Source: an uncultured bacterium (GTDB lineage Bacteria; Bacteroidota; Bacteroidia; Bacteroidales; Bacteroidaceae). Taken from it: DNA of 64,000 bases. The notes beneath the pieces are model-generated. The model ran no database searches. It had not been told where the DNA came from and worked only from the letters and a program-made list of their open reading frames with translations. Location of the stretch: assembly GCA_905215555.1 (NCBI GenBank), contig CAJMQU010000016.1, positions 1-64,000 of the forward strand. Reading direction: 5' to 3'. Below, one piece after another: positions 16,366 through 25,389 of this stretch. Position 1 is the first letter of the stretch, and every line of letters starts with the position of its first letter. The position numbers and the translations under genes are program-made.

Positions 16366-18900
16366 TTACTTTTTCTTTTCTACATTCTGACGGATACGTA
16401 TCACTGTAAACGAATAGGCCGGCATTGCATAAGGGAAGTCGTTTCCTTCTATCTTAAAATCGGAGGAAACGGGCTTAGCTCCTCTGTCTTTAGGATCACC
16501 CGTCAGTATGGTCTTCATTGCCGAAGGATTAGTTAATATCACACCGTCCAGTTTCACCTGAGCAGCCACTTCAACTGGAAGCATATTCACCAGCTTCACA
16601 ATATAATCTCCTGTACCGGCGTCTTTCACAACAGAAACACCTACACGTTTCTTCACGGCATCCCAACCATTGTTCAGTATCACATCAGAAGCAAGATACT
16701 CGTTTCCGGAGTTCTGCCCGTACATTTGTTGTGTATAGTAGCCTACTGTCGGTTTCACTTCCGTATTATTGAAGTAAATCAAGTCCGGATTCCATTGTGT
16801 ATGTCCGTCTTTAGCCAACAACGGAGCGTAGGAAGTCATTTCGACCACATCACCATTACGTTCTACGGCTGTCAGGTACAAAGCTTCGGCAAGTGCCGTT
16901 TCTATATTATTGGGACGTCCCGGCAAGTGAGCGGCATATTCGCCCAAGTATACTTTCGCCTTTTTGCGGTCATAGCGGTCATAATAATCCTGATTATGAA
17001 TCAGCCAGCCCGGTTCTACATAATAATGTTCGTCAACCATAGGTACACCCAATTCGGTGGCAAGGTCCCAACCTACTTCATAATCCGTACCTTCATAGAA
17101 CGGACCGGTAGTACCAATCACCGTCACTTCCGGATATTTCTCCTTGACAGCATCAAATATCATCTTGAAACGTTCTACAAATACTTCCGTAATCATATCT
17201 TCATTACCAATACCGATATACTTCAGATTGAACGGCTTCGGATGTCCGGCTTCGGCACGCTTCTTACCCCATACAGTCTTGCGGGCATCTCCGTTGGCAT
17301 ATTCTATCAGGTCGAGAACGTCCTGAATGTACTGTGGCATTTCTTCCATCGGAATGCCGCCTTGTTGTCCCATGCAAGTCAGTTCACCTTTAGAATGATG
17401 GGCACACGTTCCTGAGTTCTGACAGGGGACACCTGCTGCAACTACCGGTACGGGCTCTGCACCCATATCTTCGCAGAACAGGAAGTATTCATGATAGCCC
17501 AAGCCACGGGTCTGATGGTACCCCCAAAGGTTACGTAGAGGTTTGCGGGCTTCCAACGGGCCGACAGACCCTTTCCAATCATAAATATTATCTATACCAT
17601 CTCCATGAGCCACGCATCCGCCGGGGAAACGCATAAAACGAGGACGAAGGTCGGCAAGCATCTGTGCCAGGTCGGCACGGAGTCCGTTCTTGCGACCTTT
17701 GAATGTCTTCTGGGGGAAAAGGGAAACCATGTCCATTGCCAATCGTTGAGTACCCATCCAACCAAGAGGAGTAATGGTCAGTGCGGCATCTGTCGCATCC
17801 TGATATGCCGTCAGCACGGCACGCTGCTTCTTCCACTCTTTAGAGGTGACAGCGAGCACAGCCATTGCCACTTCTTTACCGTCTTTGGTCTGTAAAGCCA
17901 CTTTTACCTTTCCGCCTTTTCCTTCCAGCATTTTCGAGAAGAAAGAGAAATCATACTTCTCTTCTTTCTTCACAGCAATACCATCGAAACCGGAATTCAC
18001 CAGTGAGACTTCTGCAGGCATATTCACTTCGAAAACCGCGTAATGGGAATTATTGGGATGTATCGGATTCTCCGTTTTGATGCTTAATTTTCCATTCTCT
18101 CCCCGCACACTCCAGGAATGTGCACTGTTCCAGTTCTGGTCGTTGCCACGGTCGGTAGGAGCATATTCAAAGTCACGGTTCTGTATCAACTCAGCGTATA
18201 GACCACCGTCTGCCGCATAGTTAATATCTTCGAAGAAAATACCAATCAAGTGATTGCTGATACTCTTGGTTTCATCAGCTTTCACCCGTATAGTAGCTTC
18301 CACCGGTTTCAGGTTTGCAAAACGAACAGGATCCTGTTCCGTACGTTCGGCATTCAGTGACTGGCGATATTTCTTGGCCTCGGCAAAGCGGATGATGCTC
18401 TGAACCGTAAAATAAGGCACTTCTTGCATCCAGCCTTCCTGTTCCTGACCGTTTATCACTACTTTCTTTTCAGTAGTAGGAAACACATCTTCCGGTTCAT
18501 ACTTGCTACGCTCGGCCGGAGAGAAGTATTTCTGCGCCTCCCACTTCTGCAAGTCAGGAGAAGTTACATAGGCGAGTGATTCACCGGTATTGGTTGCAGC
18601 CCAGATGCAATGCCATTTACCGTCGGCACGAGTTTGCATCAAATGAGGTTTAAACATCGTTTTGGCACGTCCCCATGGGCCAAAGTCAGAGTTTACATAA
18701 GCAAAGCCATCTGCCACACTGAACCATTTCTCTCCATCGGGACTCCAGGCAAATTTCAAGCCGCTCCTTCCGTCACGGTTGGAGTATGAGAAAAGGTACA
18801 CCTGATCAGGTTCGTTCATCGCAATATCGACCTTTGCCTGCACAGGCACCCCCAAGAACAATAGCAGACACAAACTTAAAAACTTCATCAATTTGTTCAT
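16366..18900 (-). CDS. GH51 arabinofuranosidase with extra N-terminal propeller-like segment
   Basis: The 844-residue protein carries a signal peptide (1-22), then about 150 residues resembling two or so blades of a GH43/GH32-type beta-propeller (YVTSPDLQKWE and similar), then a complete GH51 enzyme from about residue 200. The acid/base is E567 (IGIGNEDM) and the nucleophile E654 (LGEYAAH). The N-terminal segment is too short for a full five-blade domain and lacks recognisable GH43 catalytic residues, so it may be a remnant or binding module. It lies 30 bp after the GH97-GH43 gene and 38 bp before the second GH51, in the same operon. Expected substrate is alpha-L-arabinofuranosyl decorations. 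Confidence 0.88.
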   Translation of the reverse strand: MNKLMKFLSLCLLLFLGVPVQAKVDIAMNEPDQVYLFSYSNRDGRSGLKFAWSPDGEKWFSVADGFAYVNSDFGPWGRAKTMFKPHLMQTRADGKWHCIWAATNTGESLAYVTSPDLQKWEAQKYFSPAERSKYEPEDVFPTTEKKVVINGQEQEGWMQEVPYFTVQSIIRFAEAKKYRQSLNAERTEQDPVRFANLKPVEATIRVKADETKSISNHLIGIFFEDINYAADGGLYAELIQNRDFEYAPTDRGNDQNWNSAHSWSVRGENGKLSIKTENPIHPNNSHYAVFEVNMPAEVSLVNSGFDGIAVKKEEKYDFSFFSKMLEGKGGKVKVALQTKDGKEVAMAVLAVTSKEWKKQRAVLTAYQDATDAALTITPLGWMGTQRLAMDMVSLFPQKTFKGRKNGLRADLAQMLADLRPRFMRFPGGCVAHGDGIDNIYDWKGSVGPLEARKPLRNLWGYHQTRGLGYHEYFLFCEDMGAEPVPVVAAGVPCQNSGTCAHHSKGELTCMGQQGGIPMEEMPQYIQDVLDLIEYANGDARKTVWGKKRAEAGHPKPFNLKYIGIGNEDMITEVFVERFKMIFDAVKEKYPEVTVIGTTGPFYEGTDYEVGWDLATELGVPMVDEHYYVEPGWLIHNQDYYDRYDRKKAKVYLGEYAAHLPGRPNNIETALAEALYLTAVERNGDVVEMTSYAPLLAKDGHTQWNPDLIYFNNTEVKPTVGYYTQQMYGQNSGNEYLASDVILNNGWDAVKKRVGVSVVKDAGTGDYIVKLVNMLPVEVAAQVKLDGVILTNPSAMKTILTGDPKDRGAKPVSSDFKIEGNDFPYAMPAYSFTVIRIRQNVEKKK

Positions 18901-18930
18901 GATATATAGGATTTATCGGGTTTGAAATGA

Positions 18931-21858
18931 TCATTTGTTCTTCCAGTATTTTCTCAGTCTATCAGCCTCTTTCTTTGTGATATGAATCACCGCCCCATGT
19001 TTGGGGGACGTAAAGTTAGTGGCCTTCATCACTCCCTCGTTGAAGTGTCCCAGATGCGTGAAGTTCACAAAATCAGTTGTCTCACTGAAACCGAAGTTAT
19101 GAGGATTGATACTATAGATGTCATACATCACTACCCATTTGTCCTCACCGATGCGTTTCCACATATTGGGCGCTTCGCAAGCTCCCGGTTCCGGATCAAT
19201 CCATTCCGGAAGATAGGTGTAAGCACGGTTTATGTATTTGGACACTGCCTGCTTGATGCCCGGAGTTCCATCGTGCGCTACATAAAACATATGATAGTTG
19301 TCGCCAACTTTCGTGATATCTGCATCAATAGCCGATTTTGTAGCATCAGGATACTGGAACAGCAGGCGTGGTTCCGTCTCCAGACCATCAAAATCTTCAT
19401 TTGCATAAGCATAATAGAGCATATTCCGTGCATTACCCATGCGCATGGTGAAGTACACCATAATTCTGCCTGCCTGTTCATCATAAACCAGTTCGGGTGC
19501 CCAGGCACAGCCGATCTCATCATATCCGGGGAAAGATTTGTCTATACGTACTACATGGTGAGTCCAGTTAATCAAGTCTTTCGATTTCATCAGCACCAAG
19601 CCGCGGTTGTTGCCCCATCCGTATTTAGCACCATCTCTCTCCCACTCCGTATTGCGTAATCCCTTCTTTTGGGCAAAGATATGCAAATCAGTCATCGCTA
19701 TATAAAAAGTACCATCCGGAGCACGGTAGATGTGCGGATCACGAATCCCTTTCTGCTCGGCAATCGTATCACCGGCAATGATGGGCTGACCGTTATTTAC
19801 ATCCGTAAAGGCATATCCGTCATCACTAACGGCAAAATACAGGCTGTGCGTGTCATCTTTAAAGTAAGTGAATAGGTAAGCACCCATTTCCTTTTCATCC
19901 GTCTTCCATTCCCGAGTCAACACTGCACCACCTTCCGGTTGAAGGGTCAGTTGCAGTTTACCGTCCGCTTTCAGTTTTACCGATTGCAGTTGAGGTTGCA
20001 GCAAGTTGTCATCATTATAGATAGAAACGGTCTGTCCTGCCAACATCGGAAGTTCTATTTTCAATTTCAACACTTCCTTTGTACCATTCACAGCCGCTAC
20101 ATACCACTGCTGCCCATGACGGCGGGCTATCACGGCATATTTTCCGGGATAACCGTCAACGAAACGGGTCTCATCCCATGTAGTCGGCACTTGCTTCATA
20201 AAGTCGAGGCAAACTTGCGGAGCATCAGTCAGATTATTAGGGGCTAAAGCATAGTTCTGGATAGGATTCTGGAACATTACGGCAGTAGCCAATTGGAAAA
20301 CATCGGTAGTCCGGCGTGTGGTCCCACCATTATTGCCACGGTTCAGGCGTTTGTTCAGGAAAGTGCCGCCGAACTCCATACACCCCACCGTATTGCGGAT
20401 AAAGGGATGCAGACAAGCATTGAAAGCCTCTTCATCACAGAAATGCTGGTTGAAAATCAAGTTCTCGGAAGCCAGGACTGCTTCACTGCCTACATAATTG
20501 GGATACATACGTTCCCATCCCCTCGGCACTGTGCAACCATGGAAGATAACCATCAGTCCATGATCGTCAGCATCACTCAGAATAGCCTCGTACAGACGCA
20601 TCGTTTCCTGCTTGTCTCCACCGAAGAAATCTACCTTGATACCTTTGACACCTTGTTCCTGTAACCACTTCATTTCACGCTTGCGTGCAATGGGGTTATC
20701 CATCAAGTTAACAGGGCCCTGTTCTATATCATTCCAATAACCGCTGGAACTATACCACAGGAATACATCCACTCCCTTGCCTTGCGCATAATCAATTAAA
20801 GATTCCATACGCTTATGTCCGATATTCGTATCCCACCAGTTATCTATCAACACATATTCATATCCCATGGCTGCAGCCAGATCCACATAACGCACCTGGT
20901 CATCATAGTTGATGCTTGCATCCTGCCAGAGAATCCAGCTCCACGTGCCACGTCCCATCCGGTAGTCATGTTCCGTTTTATACAACGGTTCTACTACATC
21001 CCACATCACAGTGGTTTCCACAATAGGTTTCAGTGTTTCACCTACCGTAATTGTGCGCCACGGAGTAGAACCCGGCAAAGCAAAGGCCGGAGAAGTTGTC
21101 CCGTTGCCATTATTTTCTTCTGCCATCGGGAAAGTTACCGTATACAGATTGCCTTCGGCAACATCGCTCAGGCGCGAACCGCAATAACGGCTATCAACTC
21201 CCGTCTCGCTGATGAGTACCCAACCATCTTCGCCCACATGATAAAGACAGGGGAAAGTATATCCATGTCCGTATTGCGAACGCACATCCATCGGAGCATC
21301 CGCTTTATATTCTTCTTCATAACTGGGTTTGGTACGTTTCCAGCCTATCATTGCATCACTCTGCGGAGTAAGAAAAGTAGTGGTTTGTGCCGGGAAACGG
21401 AAACCGGTCTTTTCGCTGTCAACAATGACACTTCCCCGCTCGCCTTGTTTAGGCAACGTATAGCGGAAAGCAACATCATTGTCGCTCACACGGAATGTCA
21501 CGTCCATCTTTTGTCCCTTCGCATTGGCAAAGGCACATACCAGTTCATTAGCACGGTAATGTATACGGGAGGCTTTGATACGCGTCTGAGTATAAACAGT
21601 ATCAATCTTTCTCTCTTTATGTCCGGTCAGCTTCATTGCTTTCGCAAAATCTCCTACGTTAGTTTGCAATCCCAAAGGAGACGATCCGAGCATTTGCTTG
21701 CCGTTATAGGTGAGAGAATACGCAGCTTCTCCTCCTTCCGGACACGAAACGGTTAATTGCAATTTACCGTCAGGTCCACTGACAGTTACATCTTGTGCAG
21801 CCAGCGGCAAAACGGCCGCCACACATAAAAAGGCTAATCCTTTCAGTCTGTTTTTCAT
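18931..21858 (-). CDS. Secreted GH97 + GH43 fusion
   Basis: The 975-residue protein has a signal peptide (1-21), a GH97 enzyme (about 22-645: N-terminal beta-supersandwich, TIM barrel, C-terminal domain) and a GH43 propeller (about 655-970). The barrel has the nucleophile-type D410 in KVDFFGG, as in retaining GH97 enzymes, with E459 or E465 as candidate acid/base. Retaining GH97 enzymes include alpha-galactosidases and a bifunctional beta-L-arabinopyranosidase. The GH43 part has GIRDPHI and CEAPNMW, so base and acid residues are present, and it resembles the first half of the next gene upstream. The fusion suggests two terminal sugars removed from one side chain, which is an inference. Confidence 0.88.
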   Translation of the reverse strand: MKNRLKGLAFLCVAAVLPLAAQDVTVSGPDGKLQLTVSCPEGGEAAYSLTYNGKQMLGSSPLGLQTNVGDFAKAMKLTGHKERKIDTVYTQTRIKASRIHYRANELVCAFANAKGQKMDVTFRVSDNDVAFRYTLPKQGERGSVIVDSEKTGFRFPAQTTTFLTPQSDAMIGWKRTKPSYEEEYKADAPMDVRSQYGHGYTFPCLYHVGEDGWVLISETGVDSRYCGSRLSDVAEGNLYTVTFPMAEENNGNGTTSPAFALPGSTPWRTITVGETLKPIVETTVMWDVVEPLYKTEHDYRMGRGTWSWILWQDASINYDDQVRYVDLAAAMGYEYVLIDNWWDTNIGHKRMESLIDYAQGKGVDVFLWYSSSGYWNDIEQGPVNLMDNPIARKREMKWLQEQGVKGIKVDFFGGDKQETMRLYEAILSDADDHGLMVIFHGCTVPRGWERMYPNYVGSEAVLASENLIFNQHFCDEEAFNACLHPFIRNTVGCMEFGGTFLNKRLNRGNNGGTTRRTTDVFQLATAVMFQNPIQNYALAPNNLTDAPQVCLDFMKQVPTTWDETRFVDGYPGKYAVIARRHGQQWYVAAVNGTKEVLKLKIELPMLAGQTVSIYNDDNLLQPQLQSVKLKADGKLQLTLQPEGGAVLTREWKTDEKEMGAYLFTYFKDDTHSLYFAVSDDGYAFTDVNNGQPIIAGDTIAEQKGIRDPHIYRAPDGTFYIAMTDLHIFAQKKGLRNTEWERDGAKYGWGNNRGLVLMKSKDLINWTHHVVRIDKSFPGYDEIGCAWAPELVYDEQAGRIMVYFTMRMGNARNMLYYAYANEDFDGLETEPRLLFQYPDATKSAIDADITKVGDNYHMFYVAHDGTPGIKQAVSKYINRAYTYLPEWIDPEPGACEAPNMWKRIGEDKWVVMYDIYSINPHNFGFSETTDFVNFTHLGHFNEGVMKATNFTSPKHGAVIHITKKEADRLRKYWKNK

Positions 21859-21916
21859 ATTAAAAAATGTTTCTCAGGTATTTTCTACTTTCTACTAACT
21901 ACTTACCACTAACTAC

Positions 21917-23848
21917 TCAACGAGTAGGCACTACCCGTTTAATCGTTCCGTCCTCATTGAACTCCATGCGGTCAATGCATACTTCCCGATGCGTACCCGG
22001 ACTATCCTTCAAATAGTTCTTATTAATACGATGGTAAACGATATACCACTCATCGGTGCCCGGAATTTGCAGTACCGAATTATGTGCAGGACCATAAATT
22101 TCTTTTTCCGGATTCTGAATCAATGCGACCGGTTCTTTGGCTACTTCAATCGGGCCAAGCGGTGATTTGGATGTGCCATAGGCCACATGATAATTAGGTG
22201 AGCCGGTGTCATCCACCGACCACATAAAGTAATAAAGTCCGTTGCGATAGAATACGTAAGGCGCTTCACGGAAAGCATAGTCCTGCAAAGTTCCGCCTTC
22301 AGGAGTCATTACCGTAAGGGTTTTCTTCTTGATAGAAACCATGTCTTTATTCAATTCCGCACCTGCCATATAACCATTTCCCCAATACAGGTATGCTTTA
22401 CCGGAAACAGGGTCGGTGAAAACATCTACATCAATCTGTTGTCCATGCCCCACGGGAGATTCCGTAATGATGGGATAGCCCAAATCCGTAAACGGGCCGG
22501 TAGGCGAATCTGCCACAGCTACTCCTATCTGTTTACCGCCTTCCTTAACCGGATTACCACTATAATAGAAGAAATATTTATATTCGCCTTTTATCAGCTT
22601 TTCTTCGATGCACGGCGCCCACGCATTTCCGTTCGCCCAGGGCACCTGATCGGATTTCAAATCGAGCATGACGCCTTCATACTTCCAGCTCTTCAAATCA
22701 TCTGAGGAGAAAACCGTAAAGTACCATCCTCCCCAACCGGGTTGCCCGTCGGTGGTAGAGTAGATATAATATTTCTTTGTCTTTTGTGAATACAAGATTT
22801 CGGGGTCGGCATGAAAACCAGGCAATACAGGATTGTTGGGCAATGCACCCAGTTCGGCAGGTTTGCCCCACTTGTCAGTGATGCGTATCAATTCATCACG
22901 GGTAATGGGGATAATCGTTCCGTGACGGGGATGGAAGTTCATCTTCACCTCGCTGTCTATTACTTTGAAGTTCTTCAGGTCAGTGGTTTCCGTAAACTGG
23001 TATCTACCTTTTGTATATACATCATACATTAATATATACTTATCCTGATTAATCAACTTAAACGTACCTGCACCTTCCACAGCGTCCGTCGTCTGCTGTT
23101 TATAGTCAGATTCTTCTTCCCACTTACCGGAAGTCAAAGAACGGGTAGTCGCAACCTTAATTCCATTTCCATGCCCTTCGGTCTTATAGAACAAATGGTA
23201 TATACCATCTTTATATACGATGTCACCATCAATACATGACTTCTTGTTCTCCGGAAGAAAAAGCGGTTTCGGCTCGCCTTCCAGATCCGTAAAGTCTTCA
23301 TTGGCATATGCATAGTAAATCACATCAGCGCCATCACCGTACTTCATAGACCAATAAATCATATACTTTCCCGCTTCCGGATCATAAACCGTCTGCGGGG
23401 CCCATACCCTTTTCAGTTGTTCCTGTCCGGGATAGCGTTTCTGCATATTAATAACAGAATGTGACCAGTTGACCAAGTCGGTGGATTTCAACAATACCAT
23501 CGCCCGGTTTGAATCCCAACCATTGCCGGATACCATATCCGTCACAACCATATAGAACGTCTTTCCATCCTGACAACGCAAAATATGAGGATCACGCACT
23601 CCACCTGTCGAACTGATAACTTTGGAATCAATCACCGGTTTGTTGTCATTCAATGCCCAGTAAGTATATCCATCCATACTGACAGCATAACACACGGCCT
23701 CCTCACTGATATGATTACCATGAAAGTAGGTAAACAGATAAGCTACATAATCTTTTTCCTGAACAGGATTTTGCTGACTGAATGTCGGCAATGTCACTGC
23801 CAACATTAAACTGATTGCTACTGCAATTTTTCTGATAGTGTTCCTCAT
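21917..23848 (-). CDS. Secreted tandem GH43-GH43 protein
   Basis: Starting at the ATG at 23848 gives a 643-residue protein with a clear signal peptide (MRNTIRKI to FSQQ). An upstream ATG at 23917 would add 23 residues that hide this signal and overlap the promoter region, so it was rejected. Two propellers follow: domain 1 (about 30-325) has VRDPHI and is close to the GH43 half of the GH97 fusion; domain 2 (about 340-640) has FHADPEI and FREAPYVF, the usual GH43 base and acid. Likely activities are arabinosidase or galactosidase actions on arabinogalactan side chains. It is the first gene of the operon, with its own box-bearing promoter. Confidence 0.87.
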   Translation of the reverse strand: MRNTIRKIAVAISLMLAVTLPTFSQQNPVQEKDYVAYLFTYFHGNHISEEAVCYAVSMDGYTYWALNDNKPVIDSKVISSTGGVRDPHILRCQDGKTFYMVVTDMVSGNGWDSNRAMVLLKSTDLVNWSHSVINMQKRYPGQEQLKRVWAPQTVYDPEAGKYMIYWSMKYGDGADVIYYAYANEDFTDLEGEPKPLFLPENKKSCIDGDIVYKDGIYHLFYKTEGHGNGIKVATTRSLTSGKWEEESDYKQQTTDAVEGAGTFKLINQDKYILMYDVYTKGRYQFTETTDLKNFKVIDSEVKMNFHPRHGTIIPITRDELIRITDKWGKPAELGALPNNPVLPGFHADPEILYSQKTKKYYIYSTTDGQPGWGGWYFTVFSSDDLKSWKYEGVMLDLKSDQVPWANGNAWAPCIEEKLIKGEYKYFFYYSGNPVKEGGKQIGVAVADSPTGPFTDLGYPIITESPVGHGQQIDVDVFTDPVSGKAYLYWGNGYMAGAELNKDMVSIKKKTLTVMTPEGGTLQDYAFREAPYVFYRNGLYYFMWSVDDTGSPNYHVAYGTSKSPLGPIEVAKEPVALIQNPEKEIYGPAHNSVLQIPGTDEWYIVYHRINKNYLKDSPGTHREVCIDRMEFNEDGTIKRVVPTR

Positions 23849-23875
23849 AAGAATTTCGCATAAATTATTGGGTGT

Positions 23876-23942
23876 CAAAAATACACATTTAAAGAGACAT
23901 ATACTACCACGATTCATTCAAAATAGGAACAATTTTGTGTCA
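23876..23942 (-). promoter_or_regulatory. Promoter of the GH43-GH97-GH51 operon with shared CAZyme box
   Basis: On the minus strand the -7 element is TATTTTTG (23876-23883), giving a leader of about 22 bases. The box at 23918-23942 begins TGACACAAAATTG and ends CCTATTTTGA, 34 bases upstream of the -7. No -33 TTTG is seen, which fits dependence on an activator. Confidence 0.55.
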
Positions 23943-23975
23943 TTTCATTAAAAAACAAAGATTTACTCACTGCAA

Positions 23976-24017
23976 CCAAACAAAAATGGAGTCTGTCGCT
24001 GCCGACAAGCCCCATTT
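23976..24017 (-). terminator. Terminator after GH105
   Basis: Read leftwards, AAATGGGGCTTGTCG pairs (with wobbles) with CGACAGACTCCATTT and is followed by TTTTTGTTT. It starts 26 bases beyond the GH105 stop and separates that operon from the GH43 operon. Confidence 0.75.
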
Positions 24018-24042
24018 CCCATCTATATTGAAAACTGAAAAC

Positions 24043-25167
24043 TCAATTCAAAAAACGTACCATTTCACAAGCAGCAAGCAGAAATGCCCCCACTCCGAAA
24101 TTGGCGGTTGAATTGGCATCCACCACTTGTCCCGGGATTGCTTTCTCACCGATAGGCTGTACATAGCCGATACGTCCGTCAGGCTGCAAGGCAACAGTGG
24201 TCAGATATTTCCAGGCTTTCTCCACCACCGGTCGATAAGTGGCCTTATCCAAATATCCGTTGTTCATGCCCCACAACAAACCATAAGTAAAGAAAGCCGT
24301 ACCGCTGGTTTCCGGTCCCGGTGCATGTTCAGGATCAAGCAGACTGCGCGTCCAATATCCTTCCGGTTGTTGACAGGCAGCCACCGCTTTTGCCATAGCT
24401 TGAAAACGGTCGATATATTCCTGACGGTACTCATTGTTTTCGGGCAGATCCTTCAAGACTTTAGCCAATGCTGCAAGCACCCAGCCGTCTCCGCGTGCCC
24501 AGAAGTCTTTCTTGCCGTTCATACTTTTATGTTTCGGATAGATATATTTCCCGTCACGGTAATAAAGGGCATCTTCGGAGTCATACATCAAGCTATCGGC
24601 AAATAACCAATATTCATGCAGTTTTTCCAGATAAAGCGGGTTATCGGTTATCTTATATAATTTAGTCATCACGGGCATCACCATATAAAGACCATCAGCC
24701 CACCACCAATAATCATTCTTGTCCGTACTCATCTGATACTCCATCACTTCGCGGGCACGAGCTATCTTTTGAGAGTCCGGCTCTATGTTGTATAAGTCGG
24801 CATACGTCTGGAAGCAAATCTGATAATCGCCAAAGAGTACATAATCATCACTTTCACCATAACTGTATTTCCATTCGACTTTATTATCCGATTTGGCACC
24901 CTTCCATTCGTTATGCTCCGCCCAAGCCTTGGTGTAATTCATGAAATCGGAGTCACCGGTAAGGAAGAATGCTTCCATGTTGCCGGTGTGGTAAGCGGCA
25001 TTATCCCAAAAAGAACGTCCGTGCTTGGGATTCTGCTCCTGCCAATAATTATTCACCTTATAAATTATATCCACTACTTCTTTGGCCTCATCTTGGGGAG
25101 TGGCACAAGCCGACACTCCGTTCAGACAGAAAGCCAGGATCAGAATGTTTCCAAAAAACTTTTTCAT
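24043..25167 (-). CDS. GH105/GH88-type unsaturated uronyl hydrolase
   Basis: The 374-residue protein has a signal peptide with a possible lipobox (NGVSAC at about residue 21) and an alpha/alpha-six barrel of the GH105/GH88 fold. Family features include WWWADGLYM, with the aspartate in the place of the catalytic residue, and WARGDGWVLA. These enzymes hydrate and so release 4,5-unsaturated glucuronic or galacturonic acid from the non-reducing end of lyase products. In arabinogalactan systems they follow a rhamnose-glucuronate lyase; no such lyase is recognised here unless the BNR protein upstream is one. It is the third gene of the DUF2264, BNR, GH105 unit, separated from BNR by a 22-bp repeat array. 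Confidence 0.85.
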   Translation of the reverse strand: MKKFFGNILILAFCLNGVSACATPQDEAKEVVDIIYKVNNYWQEQNPKHGRSFWDNAAYHTGNMEAFFLTGDSDFMNYTKAWAEHNEWKGAKSDNKVEWKYSYGESDDYVLFGDYQICFQTYADLYNIEPDSQKIARAREVMEYQMSTDKNDYWWWADGLYMVMPVMTKLYKITDNPLYLEKLHEYWLFADSLMYDSEDALYYRDGKYIYPKHKSMNGKKDFWARGDGWVLAALAKVLKDLPENNEYRQEYIDRFQAMAKAVAACQQPEGYWTRSLLDPEHAPGPETSGTAFFTYGLLWGMNNGYLDKATYRPVVEKAWKYLTTVALQPDGRIGYVQPIGEKAIPGQVVDANSTANFGVGAFLLAACEMVRFLN

Positions 25168-25224
25168 ACTAATTATGCTTATTCATGTTATAAATCCATT
25201 GTACCTTATTTTATATATAGCCCC

Positions 25225-25378
25225 TTAAAGTTACTTTCAGTTTCCTCACAGGGGAACAACAGTTTCCCCACAGGGGAACGACAGTTTCCTCACAGGGGAA
25301 CAACAGTTTCCTCACAGGGAAACGTCGGTCTCCTCACGTGGGCGCAATAATCTCCCCTTGAAAAATGACAGTTCTCCT
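25225..25378. repeat. 22-bp periodic intergenic array 2 (seven units)
   Basis: Seven units of 22 bp run from 25225. Units at 25247, 25269 and 25291 are nearly identical around ACAGGGGAACAACAGTTTCC; those at 25313, 25335 and 25357 and the first at 25225 are degenerate but in phase, ending in (A)CAG-TTTCCT-like sequence or close variants. Each good unit can fold as GGGGAA-CAACAG-TTTCCC. The array fills most of the gap between the BNR and GH105 genes, inside a probable operon, so it would be transcribed. Confidence 0.88.
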
Positions 25379-25389
25379 TAGGAATTCTT

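Noticed and set aside
20815..21756. Rightward 313-codon open frame antisense to GH97-GH43
   Set aside because: Mirror frame of a catalytically complete enzyme gene; no family features.
24913..25350. Rightward 145-codon open frame over GH105 and the array
   Set aside because: Half lies antisense to the GH105 gene and the rest is translated repeat; no family likeness.
25225..25378. CRISPR array
   Set aside because: The repeats are contiguous 22-bp units with no unique spacers, the units drift, and no cas genes are nearby. The same applies to the other three arrays.
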